A DNA stretch of 64,000 nt from Symsagittifera roscoffensis (taxonomy: Eukaryota; Xenacoelomorpha; Acoela; Convolutidae). The DNA lies in NCBI RefSeq assembly GCF_963678635.1, contig NC_087066.1:60296875-60360874 (forward strand), read 5' to 3'. Position numbers and translations under genes: made by a program. The notes beneath the pieces were generated by a model. It was not told the origin of the DNA. It did no database searches and saw nothing but the letters and a program-made list of their open reading frames with translations. Numbering within the stretch: the first letter of the stretch is position 1; each line of letters opens with the position of its first letter. Positions 21,701 through 29,794 of this stretch are shown one piece after another.

Positions 21701-24552
21701 GATCTTACTTTCAATTCTTCTTTCCCTACATAGATTTGTCCAATTAGGTCTTCGTCGCATGTTATCATCGTCTTTGTGTAGATGTTGATTCCATCTATAT
21801 TCAGCATGACCTCGTGTGGACCATAAGCTTCAGTGTACCTATTATCAACACGTACCGATTTGCTGCCCCCTCTCGTGAGTAGTGCCCTGAGCGCTCTAGA
21901 AGTCGTTTGTGGACTTATTCCACTCAAGTAGTCTGCATACACGTCAATGTGCATTATCGTCTGGTCGCTCGGCTCGCTCAAGTTTCTGGTTACCTCGTGT
22001 CCGCCCACTGTGATTATCGACATTATTCTTGCTCCGATTTTCGATATCCCAAAAGGTTTACCTGTCACCATTTTCACGGTGTTACAATTCCCGGTCTTCA
22101 TTGAGCCCGTTCTAGCCTCTGGTATTGAGTTCGATCCGGTTAATGCTTCGTTAAAATTCTGTCTTTCGATCTCCAACTTTAGTCGTTGCTCTATTTCTTT
22201 CGCAGCCAGATCTTGTTTCACTTTGGCAATTGCTTCCGTCGCCGCTTTCTCATAATTTATCTCTAGAGAGCTTCCGGCCGCGGACTCTAACGCACCGCTA
22301 ACATGTGTAACAGCTTTCACTGTCTTCGTCGGCAATTCGGTGTTTGGTGCCCCCAAGTTCCTAGATTCAAACTCGTTTTGCCTGTTCCGCTGATTCTGCA
22401 CCGCCGCTAATGCCAACTTATGTTTGGGGTGATTCTGGTCCTTGACCGCTTCCCAGAACAAGGGACAATCCATTCTGAAGTGCCCCTCCTGATTACAGAA
22501 GAAGCATCTGGCGCCTATCTTGATGATCAAGCCATTATAGTACTCGTGTTCCTCCATCTGGCTCATATCCTCCTCATCCGGTGCATAACCTAGGCTCTTC
22601 ATGCCTTGTTTGTACGTTGTGCAGTCAGCCACATGATGATCCGCTGACCCGCAGTTCGCGCATGATCTACGCTTGTCCATATCATCTCTAGGTTTGTACC
22701 ATGATGACCTCTGGGGTTGGCTTCCCCCTTGCGTGTTCCTGTTTTCGGAATATGAGTACTTCTTAGGTTTCATCAGCATGTATTCTCTTGATTTCTGTCT
22801 CATTTCTTCTGGGGTGGGTGCGCTGTCCTTCGACAATGTGTAGTATGTTGCTAACATTGTCCTTAAGTCATCACTTTTCACCCCATCGATGAACTTCGAG
22901 GCAATGCTAAAGTTCCGTCTATTTGTCGACTCCTCTGGGTCACTCCTCCTTCTCAAGCTCTCGAGGTCATCTAGGAACCGATCTATTGACTCGTCGTCCC
23001 TCTGCCTTCTCTTTTCAAATCGCATCATCGCTTGGTGACCCTTCATGCCTGACCCGAATCGATTCAGCAATATCTCGAAGATCTTGTCCGCGGTGTCGCG
23101 TTCTTCCTCCTTCTTTGCGACCACGCATTTTAATGCCGTTCCTTCCAAGTTGCTCAGTATGGCTGTACATGCTTGCCTTTCGTCACTCAAGTTGTCTTGC
23201 TCTAGATGTAATCTCATCACTTCCACCCAAGTGTCAATGCATCCATCGGAGTCGTCCTTGAATTCTTTTGGCTTCTTGAATGTCTTTCTTGATTTTCCCT
23301 CTCTCCTGTCGCTCGAGTCAGTGTTCCTCGTGGCGAAGGCCTCTAGAGTCCTGTTCATCATCTCCCAAGTGCTGGCCCATGTCATAGCATCTGGTCCTGT
23401 GTTGCTGTTAGCTGTTGAATCTCCCGGAGCAGCCGTTGTATTCGACGTTCCATTCTTCATTATTGTTTTCGCAGTTGTTGGTGCTATGCTTATCGCATCC
23501 CTGGTTAAGGGCAACGGTGTCGATTGCCGTTTGTTCCTTTGTGGTTCTACAAAGTCAACTCTGGTGTTTTGCGTACGATCCGCTGCCGGTCTTTCTTGTG
23601 GAGTAGAACCTCTCAAGATTGCATCCAACTTCGCCTGTATTGCACACGAACTCTCGGCTTGACTCTTGCTCATTGTGTCCATTCTCCTTTCCAGGCTCCC
23701 TAATTGGCTGTTGACATCATCATATCGGTTCTTCAACTGTTGCATGTCTGTTTTGATGTTCTTTTCTCGTTCTTCATTGGTGGCTTCTACCTTGTCTGAC
23801 ATCTCCTTGAGTCTCTCCTCTGTTGCCTTAGCCAGGTTAAAATAACTGTCTAGATACTCGTGCTTGTTGTATCTTATCTCCTTTTTTATCACCTCTCTGT
23901 CTTCTTCACTGTTCTTAAGTCTTTTGTCGATCTGATTTAATTTCGCCAACAAGTCGCCCAGCTCAATGGTAGTCTCTTCATGGTCAGCCGTGAGTTTCTC
24001 TTCGGCCTTAGCCTCTGCTTTAGCTTGTTCCTCATTCTGGCCGGTTTCTGTCGTTTTCGTGCTCACTGTACCAAATGTTCGTGCTCTTTCTGCTTTCGGT
24101 TCTTCAGTCACGTTTTCTTTCGTTTTTATTCCGAACATTATTCCCAATTTTTCCGTAAAAGATGTCCTCTTTACTTGAGAGTCTTCTTTCACCGTTTCTT
24201 CGGTGTTGCCTATTGCATCTTCCGCGTCATCTATCGGTGAGAACTCTATGGGTTTCTGGTTCGGTTCCTCTGCATTGGGCATTGGAGTTGACTCTGTCGC
24301 CATCTTCCTTGTTTCATCCACACTTTGATCTGGTGTCTCTAGATCAATCTCGATGGTGGGTTCTACTCGCTCCCCTTCCGTGCCCTCTTTCGCCCTGTTC
24401 TCCGCTGTACTCCTTGTGCTGACCATGTTAACTGAAAAATTCGTCTTCGTTATCTTTGGGCCCGTTGATGTCGTTCCGCGCAGCGATGAATTATACTTCG
24501 TGTTTGATCCACTTGACCTTTTTTCGAGCACCGGTACCCTACTCCGCCTCAT
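15745..24552 (-). CDS. gag-pol: Gypsy gag-pol polyprotein, 2935 aa
   Basis: This is a single ATG-started frame with no stop or shift. Residue positions are approximate. Residues 1-430 are acidic and include a long coiled coil (about 190-310). The capsid-like gag domain is at 435-570. Two zinc knuckles are at about 629 (CANCGSADHHVADC) and 681 (CFFCNQEGHFRMDC). The aspartic protease is at about 988 (LLDTGAVLSVIP). The RT is at 1340-1550, with FTTLDLGSAFWQ and the catalytic YVDD near 1475. RNase H starts near 1620 (LDTDAS). Then comes an unusual acidic insertion of some 330 residues (about 1750-2080). Integrase follows, with an HHCC zinc finger (about 2160-2205) and the catalytic D, D, E near 2233, 2287 and 2325, then a GPF module near 2470 (KKWRGPF). 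A 450-residue acidic tail of unknown role ends it. Gypsy order RT-RNase H-integrase is clear. Fused gag-pol is typical of some Ty3/Gypsy lineages, but 2935 residues is well above the usual length. Confidence 0.96.
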   Translation of the reverse strand: MRRSRVPVLEKRSSGSNTKYNSSLRGTTSTGPKITKTNFSVNMVSTRSTAENRAKEGTEGERVEPTIEIDLETPDQSVDETRKMATESTPMPNAEEPNQKPIEFSPIDDAEDAIGNTEETVKEDSQVKRTSFTEKLGIMFGIKTKENVTEEPKAERARTFGTVSTKTTETGQNEEQAKAEAKAEEKLTADHEETTIELGDLLAKLNQIDKRLKNSEEDREVIKKEIRYNKHEYLDSYFNLAKATEERLKEMSDKVEATNEEREKNIKTDMQQLKNRYDDVNSQLGSLERRMDTMSKSQAESSCAIQAKLDAILRGSTPQERPAADRTQNTRVDFVEPQRNKRQSTPLPLTRDAISIAPTTAKTIMKNGTSNTTAAPGDSTANSNTGPDAMTWASTWEMMNRTLEAFATRNTDSSDRREGKSRKTFKKPKEFKDDSDGCIDTWVEVMRLHLEQDNLSDERQACTAILSNLEGTALKCVVAKKEEERDTADKIFEILLNRFGSGMKGHQAMMRFEKRRQRDDESIDRFLDDLESLRRRSDPEESTNRRNFSIASKFIDGVKSDDLRTMLATYYTLSKDSAPTPEEMRQKSREYMLMKPKKYSYSENRNTQGGSQPQRSSWYKPRDDMDKRRSCANCGSADHHVADCTTYKQGMKSLGYAPDEEDMSQMEEHEYYNGLIIKIGARCFFCNQEGHFRMDCPLFWEAVKDQNHPKHKLALAAVQNQRNRQNEFESRNLGAPNTELPTKTVKAVTHVSGALESAAGSSLEINYEKAATEAIAKVKQDLAAKEIEQRLKLEIERQNFNEALTGSNSIPEARTGSMKTGNCNTVKMVTGKPFGISKIGARIMSIITVGGHEVTRNLSEPSDQTIMHIDVYADYLSGISPQTTSRALRALLTRGGSKSVRVDNRYTEAYGPHEVMLNIDGINIYTKTMITCDEDLIGQIYVGKEELKVRSIGHCAMLEEDAMHIGTEADVTGHVLDINGKKTQLRELLDTGAVLSVIPIETWEKMGFDKGDLIDSRIRLSAANKGALRVLGRTPIIALNLGERNLWMSFIVVENLDESDQFILGRDFIRNFDVTIDLNNAMFRIRNPDRRYAIKPVNLIMANENKAPVFLSRRVRLKANEAAIVSLRMKNYNELSDNKQVCIVPNPNSQSAAVLGRSFSITKSGLCVSVLLNTLDIPITIQRGRKLGYALPVKTRYETIENSKQNEVVDCPNHRDKICILRRLQRIKDSSGLIKSLKSETDDGLSSCSNFPERPTLDEMQIDKPVLPEIEHLRGKLKDEQLEAIKDVLERNEEVFSRHKADIGCCNFVEHEIELEENAVPHREGARRMTPHKSDACRKEIETLLEYDMIEPSKSPWACGVVMAKKKGDQLRFCCDFRYLNSVTVKDAYPIPRIDESLSKLGDAKFFTTLDLGSAFWQVPLRKQDRDKTGFACELGLFQWKRMPFGLCNATATFQRLMAHALIGVTKKYGNLVMCYVDDVVIATPTLEDHIERLDEVFACMKRSGLKCKPSKCEILKDSIKYLGRMVDKHGIRPDPDAVEAVLTWKSPKTEHQLMSFLGFANYYREFIKGYADKVYPMQQLMRHKGKKFTWNNAAEESFQRIKKELCEAPVLGMPTEKGMYVLDTDASVVAISGILHQEQEWNGKTVLRPIAYGSKVLSDTEMKYGAPKAEMFAVVTFVEKYRAYLGSEPFKLRVDNRALSWLKTYSMDQSYIGRWIVRLDGYNMIIEHRTRDKHQNADSLSKKTEFYERQEQREADRPEIKDGFSFMDKETYDSLPLTRWLDKSGKPIEDHPELPKEPLEKTILKKNRGIPIGIMLKSKIVRETLKAKGYDLTQVEEGTVRIDEDLMRLLEKLSDDKPVIQGKGQEAPELTILRREETVNNTDVSKGSITDSKEVVRSLVEKIPDKILEQTKVRDKKVTFREEVEHLGLDQESGEWSRFMEEDETGEGKLSGEREEWDEDSDESSEDQDSLCMILAEEKIRQHDRELQTDPSSGTYNLETQEVRGGEELEKIAVSRKPLRELSCNSNVRTNLVPEDDMKIVKRMICVKLSDDTHNPGEMNGQIMALKEHVKARYRLSDLIRAQKNDKMTSNLSKWIHSGVKEKGELEEDSYKILSQFYKEKRDLLYHTAEGVVACKRRDEEKILHKHNLIILPQLYQTEVLFRSHDQMGHQGIDKVQQRILHRFDWPGMRKACERWVNACLACLQVKDPRKMKFPLKSVESSEFNEVVQIDHQKICMTESGYNQILVIIDHFTKLAEAVPCQTASAEETCDHLITHWISRYGCPMTFQSDNGKAFVGDLTKELMKRSHIAQAHSTTYHPQTNGLVERQNRTLVNMLRVYCSRYMTDWDKYLPQVVGAYNSTQHSTTGISPFMMLTGRERAMPITFFYPEYEGKRTSPQAYVKEAIKRQQELNELCRRNTAQAQMRQRKKYDEKILRAKPYEVGQYVWVFQNVIPPKGTKKLLKKWRGPFMITEVHQQGRFYRLSTGRAAHYENLKPHVPSPEDWCLPRDMEGLEYLVVEPACEVNEKGTREKNDGNENLSLDDNEKIEVESDAGSFVEEDWNDPEQNEVPKWMEPDRPTPPETRTGNRKRTGMRYNRYGDDFLIDKIQPDKLGDELLSAGELEAGEEWQVIEDGGHYPQDDYSTPELETDLEQSEIERRENTNLRILEWMRDVKDESHEGQSIQQVDISAANYMKTEDPLFGWTATDRPLDIPKDNSDPTTSTGTSINIFVRGVGVGLTHTENLMIKKLKEVRETSGLELEEEEPEPTIGRNFKTKFEIPNEYSENIMITDSDFILSNRTSAICITADMSFKSRLEADFKREYQNVEFLFRQRPGLGGIAALPPSVAQVPGKYLCFLVTRVNDRNTIDPEHVILALTRLRDFMIERGIVEVSMPVYDPNRGKLSSRELYAILHVVFAETEIMVHLHKKYYLSIA

Positions 24553-24840
24553 TATTTCTATTTACAACTGCTTCTATTTACAATTTTATTATATACACGA
24601 TTCTATTCTAAGGGTAAAAAAAAATATTTTTTGTGGTAACAAACTCTGTACAACGTGTTAAAAACCTTATCCAATTCTCTTTCTAAAACCTCCGAAAAAT
24701 TTTCCTTAATTTGGTCTTAACCCTACCTATTTCGATTTGTCTTATTCTGTCTTAAAACGCACTTGTTGTAATTTGACTTCAATTTCTATACCGTCCCAAA
24801 ACTATTCGTCACTATCACAGTACTCTCCGCTAGTGTCCTA

Positions 24841-25494
24841 AGACCCTTGTACCAAGACCACTGTTCCAAGACTAGTGTCCCAAGACTACTGTCCCAAGAC
24901 CAGTGTCCCAAGGCTAGTGTCCCAAGACTACTGTCCCAAGGCTAGTGTCCCAAGGCTAGTGTCCCAAGACTACTGTCCCAAGGGTAGTGTCCCAAGACCA
25001 GTGTCCCAAGACTACTGTCCCAAGACTAGTGTCCCAAGGCTAGTGTCCCAAGACTACTGTCCCAAGGCTGGTATCCCAAGACTAGTGTCCCAAGGGTAGT
25101 GTCCCAAGACCAGTGTCCCAAGGCTGGTGTCCCAAGACTAGTGTCCCAAGACTAGTGTCCCAAGACCACTGTCCCAAGACTGTCCCAGGACCACTGTCCC
25201 AAGACCCTGTCCCAAGACCACTGTCCCAAGACCACTGTCCCAAGACCCTGTCCCAAGACCCTGTCCCAAGACCCTGTCCCAAGACCACTGTCCCAAGACC
25301 ACTGTCCCAAGACCCTGTCCCAAGACCACTGTCCCAAGACCCTGTCCCAAGACCCTGTCCCAAGACCACTGTCCCAAGACCACTGTCCCAAGACCCTGTC
25401 CCAAGACCACTGTCCCAAGACCACTGTCCCAAGACCCTGTCCCAAGACCACTGTCCCAAGACCCTGTCCCAAGACCACTGTCCCAAGACTGCTC
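24841..25494 (-). repeat. 14-bp minisatellite in the Gypsy leader
   Basis: Roughly 45 units of TGTCCCAAGACTAC and variants are arranged head to tail. The left half is mainly 14-bp units ending TAG/CAG/TAC. The right half mixes 14-bp (..ACCAC) and 13-bp (..ACCC) units, which indicates different expansion histories. Open frames through it on both strands are an artefact of the repeat. The core CCCAAG differs by one base from the CTCAAG hexamer scattered through the whole element. Confidence 0.95.
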
Positions 25495-26333
25495 TGTTTT
25501 AAGACTTCTTCGGTCTTGTCCCAATACTCGTCACGGAGTGTCTTCCTCGTTGTAGGGTCTTCTTGAACCACCGTACCTTGTACCACCACTCGAGCTCTAG
25601 TAAAATTTTCCCAAAAACCCTCTCTTAAAAGCCAAATGCTGACCCCCTCTTCTTTTTGGTTGTTTCTATTTCAATGTAGGTGCGCAGGTATCTTGTGATC
25701 ACCTGTTCGTATAAAACCAAACACAAATCCTCACTAAAATGCAACAAAAATCTAAGTAAGAAAAATAATAAAAACAGAAAAATGAGCCCACCTGAAATTC
25801 AAAGGTGACCAATGTCTACCTTTCGTCCAAAAAAAAATGTCTGGTACCTAATTGCCACGCGCTTTCCTCCCCCCACTAGTGATCTTATGGGGTATCACAA
25901 AAGCTGTCTATATCCGGTCCCCCCTACCAGTCTTAACTCGAGTTGAATTCTGGATCTCCACCTAATATTACCAACGCGTGTTAATTTCTAATGTAACTAA
26001 GTCAACGATGTCGACTAATTAGTTACTCTAATTTCCCCCTTTTTACAATTTACAACCGCCAACCTCTAACTTAACCAGCCCCCCTTCTAACCTCCCCCCT
26101 TTCTAGCCCCCCTTCTTAAGCCTAAAAATTACTTTAAGCGCCGGGTGCTAAACCTCTCAAGAGAAAACCGTAGACCTGTTTCCAGGCCTGCTCAAGTAAA
26201 AACGTTCCTCAAAACTGGGGGATTTCGCTTATCCAATTTTACACTTATCTCCTATAATGTAATGTGGATTCTAACGATACCCGTTCTGCCCAACTTGAGA
26301 ACTCGAGAATTGCCAAATCCTTCTTGGCTGCTT

Positions 26334-26600
26334 TCCCACTCGACTGGTCACCTGTTCCAGTCCAGTCTCCTATTGGTTCAGCCAAGTGTCCCTGAACCAC
26401 TCTCCCACTCGGCTGGTCACCTCTTCCAGTCAAGTCTCCTATTGGTTCAGCTCAGTGTCCCTGAACCACTTTCCCACTCGGCTGGTCACCTCTTCCAGTC
26501 AAGTCTCCTATTGGTTCAGCTCAAGTGTCCCTGAACCACTTTCCCACTCGGCTGGTCACCTCTTCCAGTCAAGTCTCCTATTGGTCCAGCTAAGTTCCAA
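26334..26600 (-). repeat. 69-bp tandem repeat, four units, in the Gypsy leader
   Basis: Units begin TCCCACTCGGCTGGTCACC at 26334, 26403, 26472 and 26542 (periods 69, 69, 70). The last unit is cut short at about 26600. Units differ by a few substitutions and single-base indels, so this is a recent local expansion. Confidence 0.9.
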
Positions 26601-27053
26601 GCTATCTGAAAACCCTTGACAACGCCCCACTTTGGGCACTTTATTCAGTTTACTGGTTTAAATTGCTAGGTTGATCGAAACGATCGAACTTGTAAAACAG
26701 TATGGGTATACTATTTAATTAATATAAAGGTTTGATCCAACTAATCTGGTGTCAAAGTCACTGTCTTTTTTCGTTTTATGGTTTTTGTTCCTTTTTCTAT
26801 TCTTTTTTGGTTTTTGTTTTGCTTTTTGTCTTTTTGCTCGTGTTTTTGTCCCCCTAGTTGCCCCCCTATACTCGGTTAGCTAAGCCTCGTTCGGAGAGCG
26901 CACCAGGAAATTTTCTCGAGTTTTCTTAAAAAGCTATCACGGTACAACCGGAAGGTTTGCACGTTCCTGTCGAACCGTACCGCCGGTACTCTAGAATGGG
27001 CATTCAGCCCGAAGCTGTCTCAAGTGGGTTCGACTCCGTAGTCTTGATGTCGT

Positions 27054-27071
27054 AAACACCCAGGAGCGCCA
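27054..27071 (-). promoter_or_regulatory. Candidate primer-binding site of the Gypsy element
   Basis: On the element strand, 11 bases after the 5' LTR, the sequence reads TGGCGCTCCTGGGTGTTT. It starts with the TGG that pairs with the CCA end of a tRNA. The tRNA identity is not determined. The 11-base spacing is at the long end for LTR elements. Confidence 0.55.
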
Positions 27072-27082
27072 TAAAAACACTA

Positions 27083-27963
27083 TGTAACATTCGTCTACTG
27101 CAGTCACACATGAGGCTTAAGAAAAATAGGCCCTATAACCACTGGCTCAAGGGTCAGGGACACTATCTCTTGTGTTTTCCCACCTCAAGAACGGTCGGAG
27201 CCAGTTCGGTTCGCTTGTGACATGAGACTACGACCCGTTACAGCTTAAAGGCTACTACTAAAATATCCCCCCACTCTAGAATTAGAAACGTCCCCATACT
27301 TAGGTCTCTAGATACCCAAAATACATGAACGCCGTTAAAAACCGGGTTGGAACAATCCGTTAGGTTACTTTTTATTAGACAGTGTGACTTTGATCCATTT
27401 CAGATGGATCAACCTAAAACTCGCCTTACCTCAACATAACAATCATAAAACACACTCTAGAATTTAAATTCGTACTCACATATCAGCGCTCTCAAGAGTT
27501 GGGAAAATAATCCAGTCAGTAACTAACTCAAGAAATAAATAACTAAGAGAAGTTTAATGTTTTATAGTTTGGACAGCAAGGATAAGTTCATGCTCTAGAA
27601 TTTGAGTTCTCTTGGACCGTTGGGACACTCCAGTTGTCCGCCTTTCCGCTGAAGGTTCACTCTGGTCCAACTTTAGTAATCGCTCTCTCGGGGATACTCT
27701 GTCTTCTATTTCAAGTAGGACAGCTCTACTCTCGTTCACTATGATGGAAATTGCGAATAGCAATTTCCCACTCGTTTTTAATTGACAACTTCCCCGCAAT
27801 TGTTCTAAAATTGCTCTGATTTCTTTTTCTGATTTTCAGTTATCGCGAGAAAATCGTGCATGACATGTTCCTTTCGAAATTTTGAAAAATTAAATTTCAC
27901 TTCAAAATCAAGTATTTTCTGCTCTTCTCAAGGTCAAACTTCCAAATATGACCGACTGGCACA
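27083..27963 (-). repeat. 5' LTR of the Gypsy element
   Basis: This 881-bp repeat is identical by eye to 12306-13186. On the element strand it starts TGTGCCAGTC right after the Copia flank and ends GAATGTTACA before the leader. It should carry the element promoter, but I do not see a convincing TATA box. Confidence 0.95.
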
Positions 27964-29304
27964 TCTCTTCTGCACTGCACTATGTATAAACCAAAAAAGA
28001 CCATCTCTTTTAATAAAATAAGCTTTTGTTGTCCCAAACGTATATGCGGATCTTGTTCAAAAATCACTTGCCTAACTAAAAGTGAAACTGATATCAAATG
28101 AAATGCGCGCTGGAGATTAAACGTGTACTTAGCTTTATTACGATCGTAGACTGGTAGACAAACTTCTCCAACATGAAAAAGGTTTAATTCAAAATCAACA
28201 ACCTTTGCTTAACCGCATTATTTTTGATTTCAATTAAAAAGTTAAAAGTCATTGTCAATTTTATTTCACTGCTTTCTCGAATATAGCAGTTACAGGTTAG
28301 AGTCTTTTGGTTCTAAACAACCATGTCTTAAAATTGACCAATCACAGACGAGTATTTCAACAGTTTCGTCATCGTTTTTCTCGTCGCTGGCATTATTGGA
28401 GCTTGGTTTTTGTGGGAACTGATTATTAGGATTATTGGTTTCCTATGTTGCACCAATCATCGTGATGACCTTTTTCTTGGCGTCCAGACCTCTTGCATTT
28501 TTGATTTTCCTGTAGTGAAGGTATGTGAAACGAGATTTCTACACCTTCCCACATTTTAAAGCCGTCCATTCTCAATATGTAATGTCAAACATTCTCGATT
28601 TTAAAGCCATCCATTCTCGATTTTAAAGCCATCCTTTCTCGATTTGTAAGACAGTCCGTCAGCTTTTTCTCTTGTTCTTCGTTTTGTATTTTAACTTCTA
28701 AAATTGCTCTTCTTATGTAAACATACTGACCCGGTTCAGTTAAGATACAGGTCTCACGTTGTTATATAGGGCTATGAATTATGTCTTCTGGCGATTGGAG
28801 AATTAATTTCGCTTCGATATCGTTGCATACATAAGAAAAATTCCACAATTTGATTTTGGCTAATTTAGGGTAAATGTTCTTGGGTCTATGAGACCTTGGA
28901 AAGCATCCCATGGGAAATACCGTCCTGTTAAGTAGAATGCTTCCTACACTTTTGATGCTAGTTATGAATTGATCTGCTTCCGGGGGAGCAATAACTGTCA
29001 GTGTAAGAAGTTTGCGGTCATCTTTTGTCACAGTTATTGTTTTTGAGGTTGTAATCTTCTGCTGCATTGTCGTGGGGAATTGTTTCATTATATCGGAAGC
29101 AAAACTTCGTTATGCCTGCGCCAGGTTTTCAGCTGACTTTACAATTTCTCTCGAGAATGGGGGGATGATTTTTAATATTTGGATTTGTTTTGTTTCTTCC
29201 GTCGATTTCTTTGCTGTTAGAGCATTTCTTAATTTTGTCTCCGTTTCAATCAGCACTTCATGAGTAATTGGTAGCTGAGATTCCGTCAGTTGTTGTTGAC
29301 TCAT
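27964..29304 (-). mobile_element. Ty1/Copia remnant, 5' part (gag to GAG-pre-integrase)
   Basis: Reading leftward, an ATG at 29304 opens MSQQQLTESQLPITHEV, which I take as a gag-like start with low certainty. Further frames run to 28762. A degraded zinc knuckle lies near 28440-28480 (a Cys, then GHHDDWC at its end). A protease/pre-integrase stretch follows at 27970-28190, with AFHLISVSLLVRQVIFE and then LILLKEMVFFGLYIVQ. The last piece matches the residues that directly precede the zinc region found at 12240-12300. The two halves therefore make one Copia element interrupted by the Gypsy insertion. Several frameshifts and stops are present. It ends about 490 bp before the snurportin start codon. 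Confidence 0.65.
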
Positions 29305-29794
29305 GACTTGGTTTTACTCGTGGGGGCAAAAAAGCCTTCACCCGGAGATATACTTGAAAAAAAATTAGATTTTTCTCTTTCAAAATGTAGAAATCAGAAG
29401 GCAAAACAGAGTTTCTGATTTGCCTTCAAAACTGGATTTAAAATTTACAAAATTTCGAATTACAAATGCTCATTTCTAGGAAACTTCATGATACAATTTG
29501 ATCTTGCAAAATCGTCTATTGCAAAATGGTGCACAGGTATTTTAAGTCTCAACAATAGGCTAAAAGCTTCGATTACTCTCATTAACTTTTGATTTTTATT
29601 GGCTAATAAGTTATAAATTTTAAGTCATGAGTTTTTTGTTTAGATGTAATGTCTTTTATATCTTTCCTACTTTTTCTTTGTAATTGGCAACTTAAATTGA
29701 AGCAGGTGAGGAGTAGTGGTTTGTTTTCAAAACTAATAATTCAGATTTTGAAAATATTCATTTTTTAGGCTAAAAAAGAATCTCAGAAATTTAA
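29305..29794 (+). other. Upstream region of the snurportin gene
   Basis: AT-rich, with no gene. It must hold the snurportin promoter and 5' untranslated region unless a non-coding first exon lies further left. No clear TATA box or initiator stands out. The 5' end of the Copia element, including any LTR, may also lie here but was not recognised. Confidence 0.45.

Larger units (their letters stand above)
24553..27053 (-). other. Gypsy element leader (5' untranslated region)
   Basis: About 2.5 kb lie between the primer-binding site and the gag start, which is long for the class. It holds a 14-bp minisatellite (24841-25494) and a 69-bp tandem repeat (26334-26600). The remainder is pyrimidine-rich on the plus strand. 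Packaging signals, a promoter or an internal ribosome entry site could lie here, but none is identified. Confidence 0.7.
12306..27963 (-). mobile_element. Complete 15.66-kb Ty3/Gypsy LTR retrotransposon
   Basis: Two direct 881-bp terminal repeats (12306-13186 and 27083-27963, constant offset 14,777) bound the element. On its own strand each begins TGTGCC and ends TTACA, giving TG...CA termini. In element order it has a 5' LTR, primer-binding site, 2.5-kb leader with a minisatellite, one gag-pol frame of 2935 codons, a 520-bp spacer, a coiled-coil frame in two pieces, a polypurine tract and a 3' LTR. The LTRs look identical by eye and gag-pol is unbroken, so the insertion is recent and may be competent. 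It sits inside a Copia element. No perfect 4-6 bp target duplication is seen: the flank before 12306 ends CGTCT and that after 27963 starts TCTCT. At nearly 16 kb it is far longer than the usual 5-8 kb of the class. Confidence 0.95.

Noticed and set aside
15745-24552. Long plus-strand frames opposite gag-pol (up to about 230 codons)
   Set aside because: These are antisense shadows of the intact minus-strand polyprotein, with no recognisable domain and no separate promoter.
24841-25494. CRISPR-like regular array
   Set aside because: The units are contiguous without unique spacers and lie in a eukaryotic retrotransposon leader.
24841-25589. Several open frames on both strands across the 14-bp minisatellite
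   Set aside because: They encode only the translated repeat unit and are open because the unit lacks stops. No start or domain supports them.
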